This document shows positions 36,489 to 48,831 of a DNA stretch of 64,000 nucleotides, in pieces (positions within the stretch are counted from its first letter, which is position 1; the number at the start of each line of letters is the position of its first letter). Location: assembly GCA_002189035.1 (NCBI GenBank), contig NEEC01000017.1:434001-498000 (forward strand). The letters are read 5' to 3'. The notes beneath the pieces were generated by a model. The model did not search any database. It worked only from the letters and a program-made list of their open reading frames with translations, and had not been told where the DNA came from. Made by a program: the position numbers and the translations under genes. Source of the DNA: Utricularia gibba. Taxonomy: Eukaryota > Streptophyta > Magnoliopsida > Lamiales > Lentibulariaceae.

Positions 36489-39400
36489 TTACTCCTTTGG
36501 CTTTTTGCTCATTGCTTTCCTCTTGTTGACATCTAGATATCGCTTTCGCAGCCGGATTGCACTTGGGGTGACCTGCGTTTGGAGTAAACGCCATGTGATG
36601 CAAGAGGAAGAGATGGTGGGAAAAAGAGTTAATGGACTCTCAAGAGAAGATAAAATTTACCTCGATGAGTTCATCCGATGCGACGTACCCAATTGCTTCT
36701 TCAAGTGTCATCTACAAAAAAAGCAACTCAGTCTGATGGCAGCTCAAGCCAACATATGAAAAGAAAGCATGTATTTTACAGCGGCATAAAAGGAGAGTCA
36801 TGTGTGGATGATGCTGTGCATACCAGGCGTGGAGGGGTCAGCTTTACATTTTCATCTTTACTGGCAGCACGAATGTTTGTCAACTCCTTGGCTCGAACTG
36901 GGTTCACCTGTAGAACACTTGCATACATTACCCTGAAAGAAAATCATTCTGAAACTAAAACCACAGATTTTTCTCACATCAAGATCTGAGTCACGGGAGT
37001 GCTCGCCGATGATCATGCCATCGTAAGTCTGTCACCAACATATGAGAGGAATCAAAATGGATATACAAGTAGTTGACACTGTCCAACATCAAAGAAGGTA
37101 GCTGTTGCAACCTCCATTCCTGGTTTGACAAAAAGTATTCCTCGAGCTTCTAAACTCATCAGTGCATGAGCTGTGATTGTTCCATTTCCCATTGATACCT
37201 ATTCAAACAAGGTCAGTTATGTCCCAAGAAAGATCGAAACTAGAGAAGCTATGCATAATAAGTCACATGGAATTAGGGTATTGAGAAGCAACATGCAATC
37301 AATAGGCTGGAAGGAAAGCTATTCCTAATAAAACAACGCCATGGTTCATGACATGAAAATTTTTTGGATCATATAAAAAGTTCAGGCAATAACACGTCGC
37401 AGGGAAAATTTTTAGATGAGTGTCAGGAAAGACGATAAAACTGTTTCTAAACACATCACTACTCAATTGTCAACAGTTTCATTGTCACGAGGTTATCAGA
37501 AGATGCAAAAAGCAAGTAATAATGTGCTTTGCAAGAAAAGTAATAAAGTGTAGAGCATTACTAGCACTCCCTTTCTGACATTTCCGAGGGGACCACGATG
37601 CTTTTCATAAGCTGCATGAAAACATAAATCAAATAAAGTCTTCCAATAAAAGAAAAGGAAAAAAAAAGGAGTCTGTAATTGGGCATATAGGATGCTGCAA
37701 AAAAAAAAAAAAATCCTAGCATGAGAGACAACAGTAGATAGCATGACTGGAGACGCTTTGTTCTTTAAAATGCATTAATGCACAGTGCACTATCACAATC
37801 AAAATCTAGCACAAAGGAAAATCGTACTCAGGAATGCACGGTGCATAAACCCGGTGCCTCTTGTGTCACTGCTGAATACGCTTCTATACCCAACCAAACC
37901 CCTGTGATAGCACGAAACTATCGGTATCAGTGTTAAAGAGGAATAGATTCATAATTAGAACATTATCGCCATGTTCCATTATAAGGGAAGAGGTGCTTGA
38001 GACAAAGGAGATTGCGGAGGGGGATGATACATGCCTGGAAGGGCAGGTGAGACAAATTCTAGTTCTGCCAATGCTACGAGGGACTTCACCCATATCAGTA
38101 ATAATACCTCTTCGATGAGAGAGAGCTTCCATGACTAATCCCACATGCTCCTCATTTACCTGATATAAAAGAGAGGCAAGCCATGTATTGATACTGAAGA
38201 GGTGTTCAAAGTCAGGTCAAGGGTAGTAGCAGAGTTAAAACCTCGATGGTAACTTCTTCTATCGGCTCTAGCTTTTGTCCATTTACATTTTTATACCTGG
38301 CCCAAATATAGAAACATGCTTAATCATGGAGAAAATGATTTCAAGAAATGGATGGAAATTTATCATGTGCCTATTTCAAGCATCCATGCTTTTTTTTTGG
38401 AGAAATGAATGCATCATACAATACATATATCAATGGAGCATACAATCCCATCTCTCACCCTCCAAAAGTTAAAATGGAGAAAATCAAAATAGGGTCAATG
38501 AAGTCAAGAAAATAAAAAAGAGCAGAATAATGTAGGTATTATCACAAGGGAAAATACACACATGACTTTAGGAGGCGAAACAGAGAGCTCAAACTTTTCT
38601 CGTCTCATGTTTTCAATAAGGATACCTGTTACAATAACAAACAAAAACATGTGAGCTTTAGAACAACAATTACATGTCCATAACCACTGACTGTCAATAG
38701 CAGATTGGTTTTTCAGAAAGAAATTTGTTTCAGAGACAACGGGAAGTCGCTCACCCAGTTGAAGCTCCCCCTCCCTTGAACCTCGTAAGAGTCTGACAAC
38801 CCAGGAAGCACATTAATTGCAAGATTCCGCTCAGCTTCAGCCAGCAGCCGATCACCAATTTGCCTTCCAGTTAACTGTAGTTGATCAGATAAATCGGAGA
38901 TGAGCATAAAATGGCATCATCGTAAAATGAGCGACTTTTAAGGTATACAGGTTACAAAAATAGTATAAGGTAATAAGCAGCATTTTTAACAAAAAAAAAA
39001 TGAACAAACGGGGCACGTGGCCCAAAAAAGAAAAACTAACATATGAAAAAATCGCAACAGCGTCTAAGAGCAGAGCAGCAAAATTGTGAGTTCGCATACA
39101 AAAGCAACGTGAACACCAGTTGTAGCTCTGAATGGAAAAAATAAGAAAGGTTGATACAAATGAAGAAATCATACATAAGTACCATCTCGACCGGCCAGTG
39201 GAGAATCGTTTACACCAAAAGTCATAGATATGGTTGGAGGGTCAAGTTCAACCGTGGGTAGAGCTGTCATGACCTGTCAAAATCAAGGTTTTTGTAGAAT
39301 AAAACGCACAATCGAATTCAAATAAAAACTAATCGAAGAACTAATTTTTCTCCCAACATTATTCCTATGAAACCTCCAGGTTTGAACAGTTAGTACACAG

Positions 39401-41931
39401 CACGCCATCACCAGTATCTGGTTACCCACTGTTTCTTTTAAATGAAATGCACAAGAAAGCTAGCGAGTACACAGAAAAATTAAAAAAAATTGAAGACAAC
39501 AGACATCTGGAAGTACAGCAAAACATGTTTTAAGGTCACCAGCAACTTGGTATAAGTTGTTTGATTTAGATAACAAAAAGAAGCATCAATCAAGAATTTT
39601 ACCTCAACACTGCTGATAGTGTGCCCTATTGCTGGACTGGTTAAACCCGCCAAAGATATTATGTCACCAGCACCAGCACTATCTACTGAAACAGTATCTG
39701 TTCCAATCTTTTTCATCAACTTCACAACCTATAAAAATGCATGAAACACGGCTTTTTACCACAAGCATTCAAAAGCTATCATGTCCAATTTCCAAACTAC
39801 AAAGAAGTTCCAATGTGGGGATTGGTGGACAGGGGAGGGGATGGATATTCATAGAAATGCAATTATGAACCTTCCCCTCTTCAACTTTCATGACCCCAGA
39901 GTCCGTGGCACGAAGACCTTGAACTCTATCACCTACTTGGATAATTCCAGAATAGATCCGTCCGGTTAATATTCGTCCAACAAAGTTGTCTCTTTCCATC
40001 ATAGACACCTGAAAGGAACTGTCAACTAAATCTCTCAAGGTTCTCCTAGGCATAACCATGCACAGCTTGTAACTATCATGCCATAATTTCAAAAAACGTA
40101 AATACTTCAGGACTAACCAGCATCTGAAAAGGTTCATCAATGCTAACATTTGGCGGAGGAACATGCCTGATGATAGCATCAAGCAAGTCGGACATATTCC
40201 TTGTTTCATCAGGAGGATTTTTTGTATAAGTTGATGATGCCCATCCTTCCTTTGCGGAAGCATAAAGAACAGGGAATTCCAGTTGCTCCTCTAAGAGAAG
40301 TTATGAAGTAAAGAAATACAGTTAACACGAACTTTACACACTGAGTAGGTGAAATTAAATTGAGCGACAAATATTATCAAGTACCTGTAGCACCGAGATT
40401 AGCAAAAAGATCAAACACCAGGCTCTCGACTTCACTGCACCTTTCTTCAGTGACTACACAAATGATGCCCACGAAAAGTTTGAAGTCACGTGGAGTATTT
40501 CCAGAGAATGTTAAATAAAAGGATGAACATGGTAATGACAGCATGTTAACAATATTACCTGATGGGCGGTCAACTTTATTTAAAAGAAGAAGAGGACGCA
40601 GTCCATATTTTAGTGCCTTGGCTAGTACAAATTTTGTCTGAGCTAGAGGACCTTCACCAGCATCGACAACTAAAATTGCCCCCTCAACCATGCCCACCAC
40701 TCGTTCAACCTATGCAATAGGTTAGAAAATAAACCTCATTGTGTTAAGAAATATGAAAGATGCAATCCCCGAAAACGGATTCCATCAAAATATTAAAATC
40801 AATCCTTATATCCTGATATTTTCTAAAAAAACATAAAAAATGCCTTCATCCGAGATTTAAAACGAGCAGCATACTTCACCACCAAAATCTGCATGTCCTG
40901 GAGTATCAACCATGTTTAGCTCACTTCCTTTCCAAGATATAGATGTGACCTGCGGGTTGTAAAAACACATAAAGATATGAAAAAGCAGGAAATTTTTACT
41001 TTGTTGGAAAGTGCATAATACACAAGAATATGTTAGAGCAATTCAATATCCTTAAACTGAGTGGCTCATTTCATCCATAAAGAAGTAACTTTCACAGATG
41101 CCTATGAGTTTACCGAAATTTTCAGAATATCCTGAAGGAAGTTAAGTATCAAACATATATATTAGCTGCAAACGCCGAACTCTAAGGATACAACACGTGA
41201 GGAACACTAGATGCAGAAACAACACTGATGCACTGACTCAGACGAAGATACCTCATCCAAGCTTACATCAACCTACTACCCACCGAATAGGAGCAGCCGT
41301 AAGTCCGGCCTTTTTGTCATCATAGCCAGTAGACTTGTTTTAAGAACATTTACCGCCCAAAAAGAGCATTGATCAAACAAATTTTGTGAAAAACAGCGTA
41401 GATTGATTGATTTTAACAACCAACTAAACCAAGGGAAAGATGGTACACAAGCAGAGAAAGAAGAATCTGGAATTTTGCAATAATCTCAAGCCTATATTCT
41501 CCATATCTGAATCATCTGAAAACATTTCAACGGACTTCAACCAAATAGTTTGTCTCAAAGAAGAAAATTAAAAAATTGAAACTTCAGACACGTATGGAGG
41601 AAACCACCTTCGAGGCGATGGTGATGCCACGCTCCCTCTCCAGGCTGATAGAATCCAGCGCCCGCTCATGAGGAATATCTGCGCCACACTGGCGAAGGAG
41701 ACGATCCATCAACGTGGTCTTCCCGTGATCAACATGGGCTATCACCGCCACATTCCTGAGCCTATGAGGATCAAAGGCAGAAGGCGAGGCATCCGGAGTC
41801 GAAATAGACGAGGCGGAAGAGGAGAACCCCTGCACCAACCATGGCGCGCGTGGAAAAGAGAGGCGCTTTAAATAATTAGCCGACAATGATTTTCCGGCGG
41901 AGCGCAACGAGCGAAGGATCGGTGCCACCAT
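36489..41931 (-). CDS. TypA/BipA translational GTPase, organellar (EMB2785-like); one-base frame break
   Basis: Nineteen exons on the minus strand: 41608-41931, 40875-40949, 40559-40709, 40385-40453, 40118-40290, 39871-40008, 39603-39728, 39175-39273, 38755-38874, 38562-38625, 38242-38296, 38035-38159, 37828-37901, 37562-37611, 37112-37198, 36978-37028, 36824-36907, 36661-36711 and 36489-36572. A Ser/Arg-rich targeting peptide precedes the G1 motif AHVDHGKTT (65-73). [16 protein letters not shown] and [10 protein letters not shown] mark G3 and G4. EF-G-like domains and the BipA C-terminal domain follow ([51 protein letters not shown]). BipA binds ribosomes and assists assembly or stress translation. 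Exon 9 has VQGRG then SFNW; one extra C at 38767-38771 (plus strand) gives the expected VQGRGELQLG and 666 aa. The intron after exon 12 appears to start with GC. Confidence 0.94.
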
Positions 41932-42700
41932 TTGTAGCACCGGAGTTCACTCCCGCTTCACTTTTTCCGGCAAACCCCGTCGTTAGGGTTTTAGGTAACC
42001 GTTAAGCTGATGCCAAAATATACCGGGCCATGATGGTGGCCCAACTATTCAGGGCTTCCTTCAAAGCTGGTGCCCGGCCTGGCCTATCCATTCAGGCTGC
42101 CCTGGCCGACCACTGTAAATTAAGAAAATAGGCTTGCCTCGATTTTTTATTTTTTTTTGGGATGAGGTTTAGGGTATCAAAGAATTTAATCTCTAAATTT
42201 TAAAATTACAATTATAGTTTGTTCAATTTATATTTTTTGTAAATAATTTGCTTTGTAACTTATAAAATTATATATTTAATTCTTCATATTACTAAAATTA
42301 ATAAATGTTAATCTCTAATATTATTTTAATGATACATCATTATAAATTGTATTTATAACTATCATTCTTCATTCTCTAATGGTCTTATTTTTATCGAACT
42401 TTAAAAATCACGATATATAAACATGATATGACTCCAACAAATGATTTTGATTTATTGAATTCCATATACAAATGTGATAATTTTTATTTACAATTTGAGA
42501 TATTTTTTAATAATTATAAAACTTTAGAATTAAACTATTTATACGAATTTAAACTTTAATTCGTTGTTTTTGTAATTTTCACATTTTTTTATACGCCGGA
42601 ACCTGTCGTCACTCCAACGCTTGAACGACATGGTAGGCTTGTGTATTTTTAACCAGAATGCAGAAAATCCCAAATTCGGGCTTTGAGTTTCAACTTAATA
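41932..42700. other. Divergent promoter region between TypA and PPR genes
   Basis: About 0.77 kb shared upstream region of two divergent genes for organelle-type proteins. A Site II-like TGGCCCAA lies at 42037-42044, about 110 bases before the TypA start. The middle (42,140-42,590) is AT-rich. Confidence 0.5.
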
Positions 42701-43750
42701 ATGCAAGCAATTGCTTTAGAAACCGGTACATTGGCGTCGACGGCGGCAAGGCTCCGTCGACTTCTCCGGCCCATCAGAGTGAGTTTCCATCAGATTTCAT
42801 CTTGTGCAGATCCTGTTGCGGAGTCAATACAAGCGGCGGTTGAATCCAAGAATTACGATCAAATTCCTGGTCTCCTTGATTGCGCTGGCGCTTCTTGCCC
42901 GAGCAAAAATCCGTTCTTGTTTCTCTCTAATCTCTCTGAATCTCGTCAGATTCAAGTCATTGATGACATTTTACAGTCATTCATCCCCATCCGCCCTCGA
43001 TATCGGCTCCGTTTTGCCCACTCTTTTCTTCTGCAATATGCCCTTGAAAGCCCAAATCTAGTTCCACTCTCCCTTGCCGTCGTGCAACGCACTCTCCGTT
43101 GTGGCTGTATTCCTACCCCACAAACTCATTCCCTTCTCTCGAAATCATGGACTGAACGCCGTCGCCGACCGCAGCCGGTTTCATGTATTATGTCTGAAAT
43201 GAGATCTTTGGGGTACACGCCAGATTGTGGGACGTGTAACTATCTGATCCTTTCACTCTGTAAAGATGGCCATCTTGAAGAAGCTCTCTCAGTCTTGCGG
43301 GAAATGCAGAAAGCAGGCTCCGTTCCCATTTCTGACAGCTACGGTATCATTCTGGATCACATGAGTACTCTCAAAAGAAGTAGCAATAAAGTTCTAAAAT
43401 TGTTCCAGGAGATGGTATCTGTGCATTGTTTGAATCCTGGAAAAGATACAATCGTGAAAGCCATTGCTGGTATGCGGGCCAATGGAGATACCCGGAGAAT
43501 TGTCGATTTGATTGAGTTTTTGGAAAATGAGAATGTAGATGTAGGATTTGTGGAATATGAATCAGCATTGGAGGGCTGCGTGGAGGCTTACCGGTGGGTT
43601 TTGGCCGGAAAAGTCGCCGTCAAAATGACCGGGAATGGGTTCATTCCATACATAGGAATGAGGCAAAGCGTAATAGAGGGGCTTGTCAGCGTTGGTGAAC
43701 AAGAATTTGCTTCAGTTGTGAGACAGCAGTTTGCAAGATTGAAATCTTAG
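42701..43750 (+). CDS. Pentatricopeptide repeat (PPR) protein
   Basis: A single-exon gene of 349 aa, as is usual for plant PPR genes. The N-terminus is basic and hydroxylated (LASTAARLRRLLRPIRVSFH) and looks like an organelle targeting sequence. PPR-like helices are clearest in the middle: GYTPDCGTCNYLILSLCKDG then HLEEALSVLREMQKAGSVPI, followed by SDSYGIILDHMS. PPR proteins bind organellar RNA in a sequence-specific way to guide editing, splicing or stability. There are only about five to seven recognisable motifs and no E or DYW tail, so it is a short P-class member. The length and wording recall the Arabidopsis At1g06270 group. Its stop codon lies only 119 bases from the stop codon of the convergent SWI2 gene. 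Confidence 0.88.
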   Translation: MQAIALETGTLASTAARLRRLLRPIRVSFHQISSCADPVAESIQAAVESKNYDQIPGLLDCAGASCPSKNPFLFLSNLSESRQIQVIDDILQSFIPIRPRYRLRFAHSFLLQYALESPNLVPLSLAVVQRTLRCGCIPTPQTHSLLSKSWTERRRRPQPVSCIMSEMRSLGYTPDCGTCNYLILSLCKDGHLEEALSVLREMQKAGSVPISDSYGIILDHMSTLKRSSNKVLKLFQEMVSVHCLNPGKDTIVKAIAGMRANGDTRRIVDLIEFLENENVDVGFVEYESALEGCVEAYRWVLAGKVAVKMTGNGFIPYIGMRQSVIEGLVSVGEQEFASVVRQQFARLKS

Positions 43751-43869
43751 ACACAAGTGTCTCAAACCGATGCATCTACAAGCATTGTGCAGGGTGATCA
43801 TTTTTGCCTTGTCCGAACAATCTATCTGTAAGATTAAACTATGTATAAGTACAGCACATCTTGGAGGAA

Positions 43870-46800
43870 TCAACTAAGGCTAAGGGGAGGTTCAGAGAGC
43901 AGCATCCTGTTCAGTTCATCCTCACCAATGCCCATCAGTGCGGAAAGAATGCCAAAATGCTCGGGTTCTATTTTCTTTGGTGGCTCTAAATTCATTTTCT
44001 CCACCTCACCAACTGCGTTGCCTTGTGATTCTGTTATTTTCTCAGCCAATGATTGTGGCTCTTCAACTGCGCCGCACTGTCGTTGTACTCTTTCCTCACC
44101 CAGGGACTGTAGCTCTCCAACTGCACTGTCATGTAGTTCCATTCTTTCCTCAGCCAGTGATTTTGGTGGCTGTTCTGCCTCTTTCATCAGCAAGTGATTG
44201 TGCCTGGCCCGTGTACCATGATCAATCTGGGATCTGAAGTTAACAACATCTTCATTGCGGTGCACGTAAACAACGCCTGAAACAGCACACAAGGATGCAG
44301 GTATAAGTGTCACATAATGTTAATGATTACACAATTTCAATCCTTGAACTGAAACTATCAGTACAGGGACTGCAGAATACGAAGATTAGGATGAGCTCAC
44401 CAAGATCTTGTAGGTGGGGCTCGATTCTTGTTCTCTTTTCTGCAGGGAGAGTGCTTAGAGAAGTTGATGAGTGCTTATGTACTGTTCCACTCTGCGAACT
44501 CACACCGGCTTCAGTGTAACCACGTTGTTGGATATGATCATGAGTGGAGCTTTTATCTCGGTTACCATGGGATTCAATGATCTCACTAGTGAAAAGCTTG
44601 TCCGAAAGATCACGGAACAAGTTGCAGATGCCAAAAAGCTCACCCTTGAACTCCTTGCAATCCTTCACAAATGGATCACTTCAGGTGATTTGGGACAGTT
44701 CTTGGTAACATGCGAAATACTGTCATACGGACTTCTCCCTACCTGTACTCCCTCAAAGTACCGCTTCTCCATTTTCCCAGAAACAGCAATATTTGATAGC
44801 TGCTGTTTGTAGATCTGTCGAGTATAGACAAGCTCCTCGAGAGAACCAGCTGCGAGGAGACGGAAAACAGTTACATGGCGTTTCTGGCCAAACCGAAAGG
44901 ACCGGTCTTGCGCCTGCAAATCGTGAGATGGATTCCAGTTTGGGTCAAAGACCACTACCCGGTTCGCAGCTGAGAGGTTTATGCCAAGACCACCAGCTCG
45001 GGTGGAAATCAGGAACACCTGAACCCAGAAATACAGATTCTTATGGTTTGAGAAAGCAAAGGTGTGTAGCATGTGGATATAAGGGATCCCACTTGTTTGC
45101 TGGGGCTTGAGGTGAATTCCTCGACAAGTGAGAGGCGAATGCCCGTAGGAGTTGAACCATCCAGTCTCAAAAAGTTGTACCCTTTTCGAATGACGAACTT
45201 CTCAAGTATGTCTAACATTCTGTAGACGAATTGCAGACATTTCGAGGAAATCGCAGGTTTGTAAGGATCCCAGTGGATGTTCTAAGATGAGAAATTATAT
45301 TACCTTACTGAATAGCTGAAAAGAAGAATCTTGTCACCTTCAGAAATCCAGGATCGCATTAACCTCTCCAAAGTTCTCATTTTTCCGCAGTGTTGCACGT
45401 CGCTCAGGCCCATGAAACTGTCATTCTGAGCACTGCCACCCACAGAACCATCTTCATCAAACACTGAAGCAACAAATTCTGCATCTCTTCGCTGCTTATC
45501 TGGATCATCCTTCGGGTTTGGCTTGACAAGCTCAAGGTGATTGCTTATCTGCAGGTTACAAAACTCCAGTCAGATTATCTGTAAAAACCGATGAGTACTT
45601 CAACAAGAAAGTAAACTAGTGGTTATGAGGCTACCTGCTGGAGCTTAACCAGGCAAGGAAGAACGATACAAAAGGGGCAAGAGTCACAGCCCTCTGGATT
45701 CTCATTGTGAAGATGAGGCCAAATGACACCATCCGGGACCGTACGTTTGCAGCATTCGAACTGTTTGAGAGGGCTCCCACAACTGCATGGCAGGTCCTTG
45801 TTGACGAGGCATTGGATGTCCGGGAGCTGCAGCGTTCTCCGGTAGACCTCTTTTTGCATCTGACTCATAGAACAGAAAACGATGTTGTCTTCCTTCCCCT
45901 TCATAAGATGCGCAATTGTTTCATCCTTGGTTCTTCTAAGCATGTATTTCTGTAAAACAGAAGCTAAGTGACGTTTTCTCTCCTCTGCAACTTCAACAAA
46001 CTTTGTGGGTGCACTCAATCTCTGCCCAAGCTTCAGGGGTTCGTCATAAAATTCCCGAAAATGTTCCCTGCTTCCTAATCTTCCAGGTACCACCCAATCA
46101 AAGAGATTGAACAGCTCCATGATCTTGTTCTGCATCACTGTCCCAGTGAGACCATAACGCTTCAGTGTCTTGATCTTCATACACTCGACATAAAGCTTGG
46201 ACTTTTCATTCTTCAGCCTGTGCACCTCATCAACAATTACAACTTCCCACAGAACACTGGACAGTGCACTCTGTTGCATTCTGTAGGTGTCAAAACTGGT
46301 TATAATAACCTCCACAGCCCCGCTTGCTAGCTTTTCTAGAATCAAATCCCGGTTTGGTCCATGGTAAATGGAAACCCTGAATGTGGACCATCTGGAAAAT
46401 TCCTCCTCCCAGTTAAGAATGACCGAGCTCGGACCAATGATGAGGACAGGGCCTTTCTGATGCTGTTTCCCTGAGCCCGCCTCTGAACCTTTGCCATAAA
46501 CAGCCGCCAGCATTGCAATTGTTTGGATAGTCTTCCCCAACCCCCTGAAATTCAGTAGAAAAAACAACGGGGAAAGTTCAAATTCAACGAACAAGGCGAT
46601 CTTTGCCAATGATAAGTCACAGGAAGAACATTCCATGACAGAAGCAGAGATCTAAAAGAGCAACTCAGATTATAGAAAAGTGTTTTGATTTCTCCAAGGG
46701 CAAGTTGCTAATCACCATAAAAGTCAAATTATGGAGCAAAACCAAGAAATGAAAACTGATGCTCACATATCATCTCCAAGAATCCCTCCATGATTGTTCC

Positions 46801-47387
46801 TGTACAAATTATAAAGAAACTGAACTCCTTCTCTTTGGTGCTCCAAGAGTCTACTGTTTATAGATGCAGGAACCTGCAGGCGTTGAAATGTTTATAAACT
46901 TTTCTCAACTTCACAAAAAAAAAACCTAAAAATGCTCTGCTTGATGCAACACAGACAGTAAGCAAATCGAGAAATAGTGGACTAGCTTCCAAGATATGAC
47001 ACCACAAAAGGGGGCTTGGGGAGTCACCTCTACAACGGGAATTTCGCCCCGAGGAGAAAGAAGAAGAGGCTCGTACGGTCCGGTGATATCAAACTGGCGA
47101 AGAGTCGAGTCCAATTTTGAATCTTCTACGCATTGCTCCTCTTCCTTTTTCTCATCACCCTTCTCTGTTTCTGATTTCAAATCTGTATTCCTTTGGGGGT
47201 TCCTAAATTGGATTTGCGGCTGAGAATCGGGATATTCACCGAGACGCAGGAGCTGCTTAGACAACGACGATTTGGGGGGTTTTCTCGTTGAAATAGTGGA
47301 ATCGATTTGGGATTGATTAGAAACCAAAGAAGCCGAGAAACTGCTTTTACAGGGCTTCAACGCCTCCTTGAAAGCGTTAAGAGACAT
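43870..47387 (-). CDS. CHR9: SNF2-family remodeller SWITCH 2 / CHR9 (ERCC6L2-like)
   Basis: Eight exons on the minus strand: 47028-47387, 46767-46873, 45635-46544, 45304-45548, 45093-45219, 44743-45018, 44401-44662 and 43870-44276. They form an unbroken 897-aa protein. Helicase motifs in order: LLEHQREGVQFLYNLY, GILGDDMGLGKTIQTIA (Walker A), DEVH (261-264, where relatives have DEAH), RYGLTGTVMQNKI, LRLDGST and QAQDRSFRFGQKR. A cysteine-rich insert (CSCGSPLKQFECC) is typical of this subfamily. The C-terminus carries imperfect Glu-rich repeats (SLAEERMEL, SLGEERVQR, SLAEKITES). Relatives work in DNA repair in the nucleus. The start at 47387 (MSLNAFKEAL) fits the family; an in-frame ATG at 47447 would add 20 residues. 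Confidence 0.95.
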
Positions 47388-47741
47388 GGGAAATTGTGCC
47401 CAAATTGTGAGCAAAGTTCGGTCATTCGTGGCTTCTTCTTCTCCCACGGATTCGGTTGAACTTCGAATTCTTCTTTATATGAAGCCTGCTTTGAAATTAA
47501 AAAGAGAAGCTTCGCTTTGGCAGCTGCACCGCCATTTTCTGTGAACAGGGTTCTAAAATGGAAGTTTTTCCAATCCTTCTTCACAGACAAAAGATCTTCG
47601 AAGATTGGATGCATTCAAAACCTAGTTTACAACTTACAAGATGATCATCGATCATCTGCTACCACATGTCAAATTGGGCACTAGCAGGCTAAGTTACAGA
47701 CGACTCCGGAAAAGAAAAAAGATCTAATCTTGGTGAAGATC
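47388..47741. other. Spacer between SWI2 leader and the 164-aa membrane protein
   Basis: About 0.35 kb containing the SWI2 promoter and leader and the 3' region of the next minus-strand gene. No further feature seen. Confidence 0.45.
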
Positions 47742-48236
47742 TCAATCAAAATTTGCAGCACGTTCCTTGCTCCTCCCAGCTAAGACAAAGTACCCAAGAA
47801 GAGCGCAAATCGCCGCCACAGCGTTACCTTCCTTGATCAAAATCCTAGCCACGAACCCAGTTATCTCAGCTGTCAATTTCTTCCCCTCAACGACCAGAGT
47901 CTTCCTAGGTTTCCCACAGAAAGTTAACAGTACAAGCACCGTTATCCACGTCACCAATGTAGCCGGCACCGCCACCGCCAGCGCTGATACTATCGACAAA
48001 ACCCCAAAAGCGGCTCCCAACAGAACCGAGGGGTACAACGCAGACCACCCAGATGAAGAATCAGCAGAGGATTTGATTTCGTACCATGAGAGAACGGATT
48101 TGAGGAGATTCCACGAAAGGGAAAGGAGAGTTGTGTAGACGAATACGAACAGGCAAACCCAAGTTCTTCTTCTGCTCATGAGTTTAAGGAGAAGCATGGA
48201 ACCAACGGGAGGATCTCCCGAGTTATCTTCCTCCAT
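47742..48236 (-). CDS. Predicted membrane protein of unknown function (164 aa)
   Basis: A single-exon minus-strand gene starting at the ATG at 48236. An acidic N-terminus (MEEDNSGDPPVGS) is followed by a basic patch (SRRRTWV). There are about four hydrophobic spans: CLFVFVYTTLLSLSWNLL, SVLLGAAFGVLSIVSALAVA, ATLVTWITVLVLLTFCG and a C-terminal span AVAAICALLGYFVLAG. The open frame is long for its GC content, the hydrophobic pattern is regular and the spacing to its neighbours is normal, so I take it as a real gene. I do not recognise the family and assign no function. Confidence 0.75.
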   Translation of the reverse strand: MEEDNSGDPPVGSMLLLKLMSRRRTWVCLFVFVYTTLLSLSWNLLKSVLSWYEIKSSADSSSGWSALYPSVLLGAAFGVLSIVSALAVAVPATLVTWITVLVLLTFCGKPRKTLVVEGKKLTAEITGFVARILIKEGNAVAAICALLGYFVLAGRSKERAANFD

Positions 48237-48831
48237 TCCTATAAAGTCTTCAGCTGAGACTCCCGAGTAGAGTTGTTGGTTTAAGATTCTGATGGCTTGA
48301 CTTTTGATTATTGGCAGATGGGGTTTCCCTGTTTCGCCATTTTCTGTTCAATGGTCCATAGGACGACTCTTTTTGGATCAATGGGTCGCATGTGGGCTAA
48401 AGGTAACTGTACTCCGGCATCTTCACAACTTCAGATTGAAGCGGAGGCTTGTCTTTTAGGCTTTTCTGGTGCCGGAGTTTGCTTTCCTAGCTTTCAGTAT
48501 TCTTCCTCATGATGAAACCAGTCAATTATTCAACAACAAGCCAAGCCAAGGAATCAAATGGGGTGTCGTGTCAACTACCTTCTGGTCTTCTACCCCTTTA
48601 CCACTTTTACTTTGCACATTCTTTAATGTTAGAAGATTCAGGTCACTACAATCTTTTCGTGTGCCGTGCCATTCACGGCGGGGTTGGTGGGAACTCTATC
48701 CAAAACATCAGATGCTGAACTCACCGGCGATAAAAAATGGAAAAAAGAAAAGCGTGTGTTGGGCTTCAGACATTTCATCCCTTGTTAGTTGTTTCTTTGT
48801 ACTTTCAACTTGGATATTCTCATACTGCCGA
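48237..48831. other. Spacer upstream of the 164-aa protein gene
   Basis: About 0.6 kb with overlapping short open frames on both strands, none convincing. It should hold the promoter of the 164-aa protein gene and the 3' region of the LORELEI-like gene. Confidence 0.4.
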
